The notes below the pieces were generated by a model that was given only the letters and a program-made list of their open reading frames with translations, searched no databases and had not been told where the DNA came from. From assembly GCA_950295325.1 (NCBI GenBank), contig OX485805.1, positions 50,432,758 through 50,496,757 of the forward strand: a stretch of 64,000 bases of DNA, read 5' to 3'. Origin of the DNA: Polytrichum commune (lineage: Eukaryota; Streptophyta; Polytrichopsida; Polytrichales; Polytrichaceae). Positions 9,578 through 20,646 of the stretch are shown one piece after another. Position 1 is the stretch's first letter. The number at the start of each line of letters is the position of its first letter. The position numbers and the translations under genes are program-made.

Positions 9578-11740
9578 TTCTTGACCAACTCTTTTGGTTT
9601 CGAGACTTCTCAAACAAGTCAACCTGTTAATCTCCTCCTCCCGGTTATCAAGAATCGAGTTCTAGATTAACATTGGTCCTTTCAAACCTTCAACCATTTC
9701 AAATGAGTCACAAGAATTATCACCTCATTGTTGATGAGGAATTTTTCATATTCTTAACATCCAAATTGATTATAGGTTTTAATAATGGTGTCACTTTGGG
9801 AATGAAATACCAATCAATTGCTTATTCACTAAGTGGAAGTGAACATGTATATTGGATTTTGGGCCTTGAAGTTGAGGTGCAATCAATATGGGTTTCGTGC
9901 ACAAGGTGGCCTTGAAGAATGCAAGGGCAACTTTCTTTTTGACTTTGGGCGAGGCAGGTAGCATTTATCGATTGGGTTAAATTAAAATTCTCAAGTTGCC
10001 CAAGGGTTGTGGATCACGGGTCCTAGCCCTAATCCTAGCAGGAGACCCCTCCTTCAAAAAGCTTGTTGGGTAGAGGTTAGCATCCTCCACGGTTTAAATT
10101 CAAGTTACCTTAACATCATAACTTGGTGGCATGTCCCAAACGTTGAACATTGACTTGGGGATGTCCCAAACTTTTTCTCTCTCTATCTAGGCTTCTTAAA
10201 TTCTATTCAAATTCTCTTTCTCTAAGACTTTTATTGTTGTTTACATGGTTTTCAAATTTTGATATTTTCCTTGAAATCCTTTGAAAATGAATTGGCTTGC
10301 CCTAGGATACCCATTTGAAAAACTCTTGTACTCTTTAATGATAAGATACCAAAATTTTGTATTGGGGGAATTTGTCATTACTATTTATTTGAGAGAATTT
10401 TTTTAATTATTCGGTCATGTATATTATAGCTTTTGAAATGCCAAGTACTTGAACATCCAATACAAGCTTGCAACCCTGCACTACAGTCCATGATGCATTA
10501 AATTAGAAGCCATTAAATCATGCATACCATAAATTGGGAGTTGCCACCCTGGGAATTCTTTTACGATGTAGGAGTGGAAAACTATGAAAGCTTGTTTGAA
10601 TGTCTAGTATCTTGCTATGCTTCATAATCCTTTACTTATGTCAATTCAACCATGAAATTCAAGTTGCAACATACATTCAAACACCACCTCCAAAACCACC
10701 ACTCATCATATGCTCTCATGATTCAACAAGGATGATCCCAAGAAACAACAACTTATAATCATGGACAAAGATGAAGGTTTAATTACATAGCAACCCACGC
10801 ACGTTATTTAGGTATCCCATGAAGTGTCCACCCCCCGGGGACAAGAATATATACCCCAACGTTCAAATGTTAATATCTCCCTCAAATCTTCAACAAACCA
10901 GACAAATGATTAGCCTATGAAGTACTTTGTCTTGTGCTCAAGAGCCCTCACTTAGAAAATTCCATCAAGTCATTTGTTACTAATGAGATGTCAAAGTTCA
11001 ACTCAAGAAACAAGAATAAATATTAGTAGCTCAATATATGAGATGCATGTGCTACCTCAAATTACCATTGAATAATATCAAGTTCACATTCCTCACATAA
11101 TGCATAATCAAAAGATGAAACACACAAACAACGCATAAATCAAACTCACCGAATTTCTAAGTTGATGAGAGTTGAAGGCGTCTTGGAAACAATGGGAAGA
11201 GAAACTATTCATTTTGGAGGAAGCAACGCTCTAGTTAAGGATGCGTTGTGTTGGATGGATGAATACCCTAATGTGAACATGTATTGAACTTGCATCTGTC
11301 AAGTATTGGATAGGGCAAAGAATCTAGATTACGACCTAATTTCCAATGTTCTTCCAGCCTTCTTCTCCTCTTCTTCCGTTCTCCAAAACATTGAGGAATC
11401 TTCTAATGTGGGTGCACATTAATTATCAATTCACAATATATCTTTGGATTCCAAAGAAACAAATCATGATATCTCCCTCAAATTTTGCTCATTTTTCGTA
11501 CACTAGCAATCTATAATTTAGAGCTTCCCATACTCTTTCTAAGGACATCAAGACCGCCTCTAAAGACTTCGCGATTTGGCCACATTGATCATGCCAAGAT
11601 CAATTACATATACCTTCAAGAACGTATGTATGTCGATTTTAATGTTGTCTTCCTTGATTCTTGAACTTAAGAAATAAGTTTATGCTCTTTGGATTCACAT
11701 TCTCTATTTCTTTCAATTGATACTATACCCACAACTAATA
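9578..11740. other. Gene-less stretch with one transposon end
   Basis: AT-rich DNA without a supported ORF. The open frame at 9673-9915 has no recognisable content. The only structure noted is the element end near 10839, listed separately. Confidence 0.4.
10798..10839. mobile_element. Isolated right end of a G-rich-end transposon
   Basis: CGCACGTT (10798-10805) is followed 34 bases later by the close of a CCACCCCCCGGG terminus, the same arrangement as at 2914, 18279 and 52485. The partner end was not found to the left, so this is probably a truncated or diverged member. Confidence 0.4.
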
Positions 11741-11744
11741 GTGA

Positions 11745-12008
11745 ATGGTTGAAGATTCGATCGCACGATATTTTCATTACACAGGTTGGGATACAAACCA
11801 CAACTTTCAGTGGAAGGTGGATTTTGAGCACGGTCCATCTTGGATAGATATAGATTCCATATTCATAGCATCAAAACCATGGAAAAATCATAGTGGATCA
11901 GTGTCCATCCCTCAAATGTATATAACTTTTGCAAAAGACAACCTTGCTTGGATCGCACAAGAAGCAAGCCACGTTGAACGAGAAGTTGGTAGGATTGTGT
12001 TATCATGA
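11745..12008 (+). pseudogene. Unknown element-associated protein family, copy C, C-terminal fragment
   Basis: The ORF is 87 codons from ATG to a stop at 12006. The segment YFHYTG..., then FQWKVDFEHG.SWIDIDSIF, aligns with the C-terminal part of copy A (YFRKCPG...LKFKYDHTDSRWIDVDTII) and more weakly with copy B (KWTYDLTDHLMVDLETII). The GRV..MRR and PIDLM blocks are not seen upstream. It is probably a truncated relative. Confidence 0.4.
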
Positions 12009-13119
12009 TTACAGTTTCAAATGTTATTGTAGTAGACACATATTAATTAGTCATGTGTGTGCTCCTCAAAATTGGTGTAGAGTTTGGGTTGAGCTTAGGA
12101 ATGCTATATTGTTCAGGGTTGGATGAATATCCATATAGAGTATTTCGCAACAAATATGAACTTTATTTTAGTATTATGTTTGGGACTAAATTACAAGGTT
12201 GAATAATACATGCATTTATTACACGTTGCTTTGTAGGTCATAGTGTCTATATTTTATTAATAATGCTAATAATAGAAAACATTCTATATGATTTCCTTCG
12301 TGGGGTGCAAGCATGGTAAAGTGGACCAAAAAGTGCTCTGGTATACTAAAACCATAATTTTTTTGGTCAAAGGCCTAAAAGTAGTAGCAAAGAGTTATTT
12401 AAATCGGAATTTGTTTTATGATGACCTCTATTGTTGTGTTAAATACTCAAATATAGAATATCAAGTTGAGATCTTCAATACTTAGCATCAAAAGTGATGC
12501 TCAAAAACAAATGGTCGAGTCTCGTTTTGGATGTAGATTTCATGACCTTAACTATTTTGAAGTTAGATTTTTTTTTATATTCCTTGAATTCATTATCTAC
12601 TTGAGGGCATCACCACAAAACTTTGTAAAAAAACATCAATTTAATGTTATTTTATCATATTTTAAACAATTTTTAGAAGTTGGTGTCAAGTGCTCTACCC
12701 GACATTGTGCTTATGTTGTGCCAACATTTTATCATATTTTAAACAAATTTTAGAAGTTGGTGTCAAGTGCTCTACCCGATGTGCTTATGTTGGCCAACAT
12801 TTGATTTTGGGATATTAGGACTCATAGTATATTTGAGATTGTTGATGTGAATTCATGTTGTTGTAGTGTTTTGTCCTACTAGGATGGGTGGGGCTCACTA
12901 GCCTTGCATAGGCGGATATGGGATTTAGAATAGCGGGCTCTATGCGCATACCCTATTTTAGGGTTATTGGTTTTGGGTGACGTGTTGGATTTAGTACCCT
13001 ATACCTTAGTAGTAATATAAAGCAAAAGGAGTAGACTTTGTCATGTGTTGGCTTGTTTCACTTTGAAACTTCTTTTGGTTGGGATTCGTGGCAACAACAT
13101 GCCTTTTATAGTTGAAGCA
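12009..13119. other. Gene-less stretch with a short tandem duplication
   Basis: No ORF is supported. Two copies of a unit of about 77 bp (TTTATCATATTTTAAACAA ... CAAGTGCTCTACCCGA) lie head to tail at about 12650-12800. Confidence 0.5.
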
Positions 13120-13464
13120 CTCGGGGGGGGGGGGGGGGCAGTCATTGGTTGGAGTAGCAATATACGTGCGAACAAATGATAGGGTATTTTAAAAACATGG
13201 GGGCAAAAAATTGTAAATGGACTTAAGAGTAATATAGGGTATCAAAAATGGCACTAGACATCTTTGAAGTACTATAGGGTATGGAATAATAGGTAATTTG
13301 GAATTATAAGTAATGCAAGCCATTTTTCTATTAACCCAAAGTAGAAAATTACATAATGATAGCATGTGAAAAAAAAAATTGAAAGTAATACCCCCTTATA
13401 AAATAGTGGTTGTTTGCACCTATATCCTTAACTTTTTAACATACTGCCACCCCCCCCCCCCGAG
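13120..13464 (+). mobile_element. 345-bp MITE with expanded G/C-run ends
   Basis: It starts CTC plus 16 G and ends in a C run plus GAG. Its body matches 21300-21643 in inverse orientation. The flanks TTGAAGCA and TCTAAGCA agree at six of eight positions, a possible worn target duplication. The octamer TACGTGCG starts 43 bases inside the left end. If the G run is set to seven, the distance becomes 34, as in other members. Non-coding. Confidence 0.7.
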
Positions 13465-13929
13465 TCTAAGCAATTTATTTTCGTTAATCTTGCTTATGTT
13501 TCACAAATATTTTTCTCTCAAGGACTTTGGTCTTGTGACAAATAACTCAACAAGATGAATCCAATGAAAAACATAGGAACTATGTGCAATAAAATATAGG
13601 GTCTGATATATTAATTATGGGTATAATTTGTAAAATAATTACATATTATATAGGGTGCTCTAGGTGTGTGAAACATCACTTTATGTAATATACCATAAAT
13701 AACCTAAGTGGTACATATAAAATGCCGTGAAAATAAGGGGCTAGATATGGAAAATCATACGCCTTGCATTTTGAATAGGAGAATAGATATATATAGATGT
13801 TGGTTTCTTGTGAAAATTTGAGGGATGGATGAACTCACTTATGAAATCATCACCCCCAAACACTTCTAGATCATGGTTTCATTATTCTTTGTCTTCATAA
13901 GAGTTTCAACCTAATGAATGGGGCTTTTG

Positions 13930-14127
13930 TTTAGAATACACCTTAACGACTTTGGGGAATTGGAGATTTTTTTATTCTTTTTCTACAAATAAGTAATATA
14001 GGGTATCATTTAATTGATCCCTCAACAATTTAGAATTACCCATAGGGTGCTAATATTCACAACAATTTACCATTATTTTGAAAATCTGCATGCCTTATAA
14101 TCCATTCTAGTAGGTAAATAGCCCTCC
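13930..14127. repeat. Fragment of an older element, interrupted by the 14128-15554 element
   Basis: It is homologous in inverse orientation to about 27727-27900 (shared ATTATAAGGCATGC, AATTTACCA...TTGAAAATC and GGTAAATAGCC). The GGTAAATAGCC word near its right edge is subterminal in elements at 2331, 46847 and 51603. It is cut exactly at the target duplication of the next element. Confidence 0.6.
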
Positions 14128-14368
14128 CTCGGGGGGTGCACCTTTCATTAAAACCTAGAATCACGTGCGTTCACTGCATACTCTAAAAACCCCCTATATA
14201 CAAGTTATTTTTTGTGAAATGAAGTAATACACATACAATTGCAACAATAAATATACAAGTAACAATACGTATATACAAAAACATCCATTCATATATAGTC
14301 ATTAACATAAGTATACAAATATATTTTTGAACAATAATCAACCCCTATAATATGTAAAACAAAATATC

Positions 14369-14941
14369 CTAGCTTTCATCAGCAAAGTCGTTGAAAACTT
14401 TTTCATCTCCCGGATGTAACTCATAAACATTTGATTCACCAATATGTGTCATTATAGCCAATGCAATTATTGTCTCTAAGTCTACCATCAAATGATCAGT
14501 AAGATCATATGTCCACTTGTTGTTAGCCCCTTTTTGATACCAACATAAACCAATCTCCACGTTTGATGGACGGTCCATCAAGTCAATTGGATCCCTATGC
14601 TCCACCCCACGATTACCAAACTTCCTCCGCATCCTATAAACTCTCCCAACAAACCAAACCTTAATTCGAGTAGATTTTTTTGGCCTACCTCGTTTTTTCA
14701 CAGTTTTAGCTTCAGGTGTGTTCAAAAAACACACAACACAGTCACAACCAAGCTTTAACAAAGTGTCATGGTTTCAAGCACTTAGGAGTTTAGGCTTCAT
14801 ATATAATATGCCAGCTCTAATTCGAGTCAACCAATCTTTACACAAAGAAGGATTGCCATTCAATTGACTAACAAATGTACTTTTAAAAATTCTAGACTCC
14901 CCTACCATTACATAAGCCACAGCTGACTTTGCATTTGATAG
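14369..14941 (-). pseudogene. Unknown element-associated protein family, copy B
   Basis: The minus-strand frame contains ...SAVAYVMVGESRIFKSTF then VSQLNGNPSLCKDWLTRI. It meets an in-frame TGA (near 14779), then continues LLKLGCDCVVCF, an AT-hook-like KKRGRPKK (which contacts the minor groove of AT-rich DNA in known proteins), VWFVGRVYRMRRKFG, HRDPIDLMDRP, KWTYDLTDHLMVDLETII and a stop at 14369-14371. All blocks align in order with copy A at the window's left edge. The function is unknown, and the conserved C-terminal half has no family name I can give. The TGA sits where copy A has an extra serine-rich loop, so it may be decay or an intron. Confidence 0.6.
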
Positions 14942-15095
14942 AGAGGGAATTTTAGAACGAGGCTATGACAATGTCAGGGTTTTCGGTGATTCCCACGGCA
15001 ACAGTAACCGCAGGGATGCTAAGAAGCGCTGGAAACAACATGTGAAAGAAGGAAAAGTAAAGCAGTTGTCGGCAAAAGAAGCAGGCTTTGCGAGA

Positions 15096-15180
15096 AGAGA
15101 AAACAAAAACCTTTGGCGCCCGACTAAAAGAGAAAACAAAAACCTTCAGCACCCGACAAAAAGAGAAAACAAAAACCTAG
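15096..15180. repeat. 33-bp minisatellite, about 2.5 copies
   Basis: AGAGAAAACAAAAACCT starts at 15096, 15129 and 15162, separated by C[A/G]CCCGAC-type spacers. It lies inside the 14128-15554 element, upstream of its minus-strand gene. Confidence 0.8.
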
Positions 15181-15562
15181 GGATGGGAGGGGAAAAGGGT
15201 CCTTGTTACTTTGAGCTAAACGAATCATTTCAGAACCCTAATACTGCCTCTTTCCCCGATATTACCTTGATACCTTGTACATGGTTCATACTACCCTATA
15301 AGGTTGCTAACAAAAATCGTTAATCCTAGTTAATCCTAATTTCATCCAATATGAAAACTTATGATATGTAATATTATAACACTACCATACAAGTACAATT
15401 ATTGTATATTTTTTAAAGGTCTTCCATATATGTACGTAATTATAAATTATAACATGTATACCATATGTATATGTAATACGGCAAGGTCCAAATCAATACC
15501 CTTCCTGTGCACTCAAGTATACTCGTACATGTTTAGTACAGTGCACCCCCCGAGAGCTCTCC

Positions 15563-15877
15563 ATGAATAGTACATTCTCATTGGTGTTTACCTATTTTAA
15601 AGAGGAAGTGCTCTCTCCAAGAAAAATGCTAGGTTATGTAATTATTTTTAGTGCAAGAAAATCTTGTAGGTAAATATTCTTGAGTTTCAAGAAAAACTAA
15701 TCTTGTTTTGGTATGATAAAATGGTATTAAAATTTAATTATGATATTTTGTTTTATTTTAATTAGGTGTAGAGGGGAAAAAATGGGCAACTAATTGGGGG
15801 CTTATATCAAAACCATGATAAGGTCATTTCTACACAAAATCATGAATGCATGCTTTTTTCACTTTATTGGAAGGCAT
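15563..15877. other. No gene seen
   Basis: AT-rich DNA between two mobile elements with no supported ORF. Confidence 0.4.
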
Positions 15878-15885
15878 TTTATCAA

Positions 15886-17053
15886 GGGGATTGCTATTTC
15901 CACACCTTTTTTGGCTAGATTCACACCTTTTTGCCGGTTCGGTTGCCGTGTCACTGAGGCGCTATATATGAGATTCTTCATGGTGCATCCGGACCGTTGA
16001 TCCACCAAGGCCCATCCAAGGGCCTCAATGATCCTAGGTGGCGGTGGGGTGAGGGGCGGGGGTGGTGCTTGCCACCAAGGCGGGGTGGGGCCGTGGGCGT
16101 CATGTCTTTTTTGGGGAGGCCGGATTTAGGGTGGTGTCGGGCCTAGTGGCTAGGCCTACTTATTATATAACTAGTTGGTTACCCTTACTCTACTTACTAA
16201 ATGACTAGTCGGTTAGCCTTACTCTACTTACTAAATAACTTGTCCCGGAATTAATGGGAACTCGTACCCGTTAATGTAGATGGGTCTTAAATGGTTAATT
16301 TTCAAACTAGCCTACTTATGGCATGATATGAAACAAGTAGGTTAGTACGAGATGGTTAGCAAATCCAAATCAAAATTTAGGAGCTCATATGAATTTAGGA
16401 GCTCACATGTATATTTGAGTGGTATATGTGCAAGTCTTGAAGTTAGGTATGGAGACCTATATGATCATTATTGACACCATAATAATCTTCACTTTGATAA
16501 TGACTAAGATATTCATATGAGCTCCTAAATTTTGATTTGGATTTGCTAACCATCTCGTACTAACATACTTGTTTCATATCATGCCATAAGTAGGCTAGTT
16601 TGAAAATTAACCATTTAGGACCCATCTACATTAACGGGTACGAGTTCCCATCAATTCTGGGACAAGTTATTTAGTAAGTAGAGTTAGGGTAACCAACTAG
16701 TCATTTAGTAAGTAGAGTAAGGCTAACCAACTAGTTATTTAGTGAGTAGAGTAAGTGTAACCAACTAGTTATATAATAAGTAGGCCTAGCCACTAGGCCC
16801 GACACCACCCTAAATCCGGCCTCCCCAAAAAAGACATGACGCCCACGGCCCCACCCCGCCTTGGTGGCAAGCACCACCCCCGCCCCCCACCCCACCGCCA
16901 CCTAGGATCATTGAGGCCCTTGGATGGGCCTTGGTGGATCAACGGTCCGGATGCACCATGAAGAATCTCATATATAGCGCCTCAGTGACACGGCAACCGA
17001 ACCGGCAAAAAGGTGTGAATCTAGCCAAAAAAGGTGTGCAAATAGCGATCCCC
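15886..17053. mobile_element. Foldback transposon with about 0.5-kb arms
   Basis: The left arm (15886-16393) and right arm (16512-17053) are near-identical inverted copies around a 118-base spacer. The ends GGGGATTGCTATTT and its inverse (AAATAGCGATCCCC) are flanked by a perfect 8-bp duplication TTTATCAA (15878-15885 and 17054-17061). The arms contain a TTACTCTACTTACTAAAT...ACTAGT repeat and a GC-rich block. No ORF encodes a transposase. A transcript across it would fold into a long hairpin, a typical source of small RNAs in plants (inference). Long arms also suit Mutator-like elements, but those usually duplicate 9 bp. Confidence 0.85.
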
Positions 17054-17259
17054 TTTATCAAAGGGGTTTGAAGCCACTTTCAAAGTGACTTTAAGGCCAA
17101 GGACCATGGTTGGGCTAAAATTATATATATATATATATAAGATGCTTGACTTAGACTTAGTATAAAATGTTTGACAAACTCTTCTATTTTTTTGCAATAA
17201 AACTTGAAGGTAACTTTTTAGTGTTTCTATTTTTGTATAATAGGATATATAATACACCA

Positions 17260-17455
17260 AACCCATTGTATCCCATGCTTCAATGCCAAGCACCCTTGCA
17301 TTTTGTATGAGAGTTGCCTTACTTGAGATCTTTCATGGCGAGGACCTCGCAAAATATGCCTCACCCACAAGAATTTAGAATATCATTTTCCACTCATTTG
17401 ATGATAATGTCATGGAGACCCTTTCTCAACATCATCAATTCATGTGCATCTTAGG
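17260..17455. repeat. Direct repeat R4, copy 1
   Basis: About 195 bp (TTGTATCCCATGCTTCAA ... TTCATGTGCAT) recurs at 18364-18556 in the same orientation with roughly 10 percent differences. Confidence 0.75.
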
Positions 17456-17563
17456 GCCGTTTTGCACTACGGTGGAGAAGTCCTCCGGCCAAGAATTCTA
17501 GGGGAATTATGAAATTTGATTGGCCGAGAGTGACACTCTTGTCCGGTGGTGGTTTACAGCCAA

Positions 17564-17790
17564 GAGTCCTTGGTGGAGAACTTTTGTACAATACATGGAT
17601 GAAATAATGACGTGGTTGGCAACATGGCGACACTTTTTCCAAGGGGAGTTCTCTGGAGGTCAAGTTTCTATGGCCTCAGTCCTTTGGTGGAGAACTTTGT
17701 ACAGTACATGGATGAGAAAATGCCGTGGTCGATAACATGGCGACACTTTTTCCAAGGGGAGTTCTCCGGAGGTCAAGTTTCTTGGGCAAC
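17564..17790. repeat. Tandem duplication, unit about 115 bp
   Basis: Two units share GTCCTT[T/G]GGTGGAGAACTTT, TACATGGATGA, AACATGGCGACACTTTTTCC and GGTCAAGTTTCT. Open frames cross both units on each strand, as expected for a short repeat, and no family is recognisable. Confidence 0.7.
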
Positions 17791-17866
17791 CTCAAAGCCT
17801 CGGACAACAAACTTGGCCTCCAGACAAATCCAACTTTAATAAAATATTTCTTCCTTAGAGAAATCT

Positions 17867-18279
17867 CTCGGGGGGTGCACTCCATTGTCAAGTTGAACAC
17901 CACGTGCGATAAATAAAATCTACTTTCTACATAAAGCATCACCAAAATGGGTCAAATTTTTTATCAATAGTTTTCATGAGTAGATATACATGGTATCTAT
18001 TACATAGCAAAAAATAATAACCAAATTTGATGATTTTGTTTTAATAAATTTTATAAAACATACCGTTTCTAACTAGAATGACGCAAAATTGAACTAAAAC
18101 AATTACTACAAAATTAAGATGCTCTCAAAATTAAAAATAGATATAAAATAGATATTATCAATGGTTATGCATATGTAGAAAAAATATCGTAATTTTCAAA
18201 ATTATATATAATATAATATAGGGTAGCAAACTTTTATCGCAAATGGTTATGAAACGTAAGGGGGTGTGATCGCCCTGTG
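17867..18279. mobile_element. 413-bp MITE with perfect 8-bp duplication
   Basis: The left end CTCGGGGGGTGCAC is identical to that of the 14128 element. The right end GTGATCGCCCTGTG is a diverged inverse. AGAAATCT occurs immediately before (17859-17866) and after (18280-18287). CACGTGCG starts 34 bases inside the left end (17901), and the diverged CGCAAATG ends 34 bases before the right end. AT-rich and non-coding. Confidence 0.8.
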
Positions 18280-18363
18280 AGAAATCTTTGCACTATTGTT
18301 TTCCCTCTTTGGTATGACATTTTTGGGAGATACAAAAAGTTGTATTATCAAGGTGTCGTCTTG

Positions 18364-18556
18364 TATCGTGTTGTATCCCATGCTTCAAGGCCAAGCACCC
18401 TTGCATTTTGTATGAGAGTTGCCCTACTTGAGATCTTTCATGGCGAGGACCTCGCAAAATATGCCTCGCCCACAAGAATTTAAAATATCATTTTCCACTC
18501 ATTTGATGATAATGTCATGGAGACCCTTTTTGAACATTATTAATTCATGTGCATAG
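18364..18556. repeat. Direct repeat R4, copy 2
   Basis: Second copy of 17260-17455. The 1.1-kb spacing is too short and the ends are not TG...CA, so an LTR pair is unlikely. Confidence 0.7.
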
Positions 18557-19424
18557 ACTTTCACCTACATATATTCTCTCATTCTCATCCCACATTGCAT
18601 CTTCCCTTGTCAACACCAATCCCTACATCGCATGCTTTGCTCTCTGATCTTATTTTGGTTCCGCTGAATTTCCTTGTTCTTTGGAGTCATTCTAAACCTA
18701 ACACTGCAAAGCAAACACATACCTTATTGCATACATCCTTTGGTTGCGCCTCTAATCCTTCAACATTCCTTTCGTCATTGCTCTAGATTGCTCTAGATTG
18801 TTTAGATTTGCTTTTGTGTCAATTTGCAAAAAATTGTATATCGTTGTGCACCTTGTTTGTCGTTCACATTTGACTTAGGTGTTGTGCCCAAGAGGTTGAT
18901 CCAGACTCTACACACCAATGTGCACATTTTCGGAGGATCCTCGGGAACAATTAAGAATCCGAGGTTGGTTGCGATGTGCACTAGAGCTCTGCCGGTTGCT
19001 CAATCCATCCCCTCCCCATTCCCTACTGATTAGATTTACCGCCATGAATGTGTCGCCCCCCCTAATGTATTTAAGTAGTATACCAATAAAACTTTGAACC
19101 TTTATAACTTTTGCATACGAAATCCAAAGAAGGCATACTTTCGTAAATTGGACTCCGCTTTCATGTGGAGGCCACACACGTTCAAAAACGTCGGGTTTCA
19201 AAATGGATTTTGGTAAGCCAAGGTAAGAGTATTCTAGCCTTGACATGTGTTTAACTTTGAGGAGCTTGGTTTCAAGGTTGGCCTTCTTTTGTCAAGTAGA
19301 TACACAACAAAATTCACAACTAGTACAAATTCAGATCAAATCTGCACTAACGCACACTGCTCAAAAGTGTTATGCTCTCTAACTTGCACGGTTATGTCCA
19401 AAAACAACGTTTCTTGATGTATTG
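18557..19424. other. No gene seen
   Basis: Only small open frames of no recognisable content. Confidence 0.35.
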
Positions 19425-19427
19425 TTA

Positions 19428-20643
19428 GGGCCAAGTTCCATGTACCGGTCCCGGTCCGTTTTTTTTGAAATAAATGGGTGGGCCAGTGAAAAGAGAGTGG
19501 TGCCATGTGCCCATCTATGTTCGGGGAAAACCGATGGCTAGTTCATTATCAGCCGATGGATTTCCCCTCATGGACGGTCTAAATTTCCAACCATCGGATG
19601 GCAATCCGACTGTGATTTCAATCCTCCGGCAATTAGCCGATGGACCAAAAAATGTCCCGGAAATGTAGCCGATTCTTCTTGTGAGTTATTGGATTTCAAC
19701 CGGAAGCATCCAGAGCGCTATTTGTCTGGGGCATCTGATGATGCACTTGAGGAAGTACCTAAACCTTAAACTTTTTGAATTATGCAACCTTTCCATGACC
19801 AAATCCAATTGCTTCTATGAAGAATTGGGGGACCCTTGGCCTTCAAGCAGTGAAGGCATTGCTAGGTTCAAATCCTGCCAAGGATATTAACTCTTCAAAT
19901 TTAAAGTTTTGAGCATGCCTTCCTTTTCACTTATTCAAGATTTTGTACTAAGAAATGATTTCTAATAACTTTTCATACATTTTTTAAACAATTAGTGCCG
20001 ATATGAATTCCATTTAATCGGATATTGGCCATTGAAAATATGAAAATATAGGCAATTGGCCGATTGATTTTACAAAAGACCGGCTCTTGCCGATGTAAAT
20101 TGGAAAAAATCCGACCCTTCGTAGCAACTACCGGCAATTAGCCACTAGGGCTTCAAAAACTTCCCGAACTCTGGTGCCCATCCCTCTCACCCAAGGACCG
20201 GTACCCCCCATGGATGGGTGTCCCACGTTTTGTGTTGTGGAAGAACGGGTGCCAAAGGACTGGCGGTCCTAACGGTAACGTGAAGGACATGTGCCGGTTA
20301 GAGAGCTATGGTGACCGGATCGGCCGGTCACCTAGGGTACACCCTTGGATACTAAAGGCCACTTTGTTCTTCTAATCCCTTCTTTTGAGGAGTACTCCTA
20401 GGGAACCGTGTATTTTATGATGTTTTTAGAATCTAGATGACCTTCATTGCCGGTGACCTTCATAAAGTGTCATGTCTTATCACTCACCAAATTTAGTTAG
20501 AAAGTAGGAAATCGGAATAAACCGGCACCCCACATAGAAGTACCCCTCCATAAAATGGGTGACATCACCCATTTTTTGGATGATGTCACCCGTTTCTCAC
20601 CCATCGGAAAAACGGACCGGGACCGGTACATGGAACTTGGCCC
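19428..20643. mobile_element. PIF/Harbinger-like non-autonomous element with captured repeat
   Basis: The inverted ends begin GGGCCAAGTTCCATGTACCG and remain identical for about 35 bp (19428-19462 against 20609-20643). TTA flanks both sides (19425-19427 and 20644-20646). TTA targets and GGGCC-type ends are characteristic of PIF/Harbinger and Tourist elements. The interior includes R3 copy 2, a sequence that exists at 8.9 kb without these ends, plus a short inverted CACCCATTTT/AAAATGGGTG pair near 20560. No transposase is encoded. Confidence 0.8.
19515..20173. repeat. Dispersed repeat R3, copy 2 (inside the PIF-like element)
   Basis: Nearly identical to 8919-9577 in the same orientation, with a few indels. 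Its boundaries are sharp relative to the surrounding transposon sequence. Confidence 0.75.
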
Positions 20644-20646
20644 TTA

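Larger units (their letters stand above)
14128..15554 (-). mobile_element. 1.4-kb transposon carrying an unknown-family gene
   Basis: The perfect 14-bp inverted ends are CTCGGGGGGTGCAC (14128-14141) and GTGCACCCCCCGAG (15541-15554). The flanks AGCCCTCC (14120-14127) and AGCTCTCC (15555-15562) form an 8-bp duplication with one mismatch. CACGTGCG starts 34 bases inside the left end (14162); no clear counterpart was seen at the right. The interior holds the copy B gene on the minus strand and a 33-bp minisatellite in its presumed 5' region. An 8-bp duplication fits hAT, P or related groups. No hAT dimerisation domain was seen. Confidence 0.75.

Noticed and set aside
17260-18556. LTR pair of a retrotransposon
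   Set aside because: The direct repeats are about 195 bp, only 1.1 kb apart, do not start TG or end CA, and no primer-binding site or gag-pol is between them.
19850-19890. tRNA B-box-like word GGTTCAAATCC
   Set aside because: No A box or cloverleaf can be formed upstream, and the other copy of the repeat (9.27 kb) reads differently.
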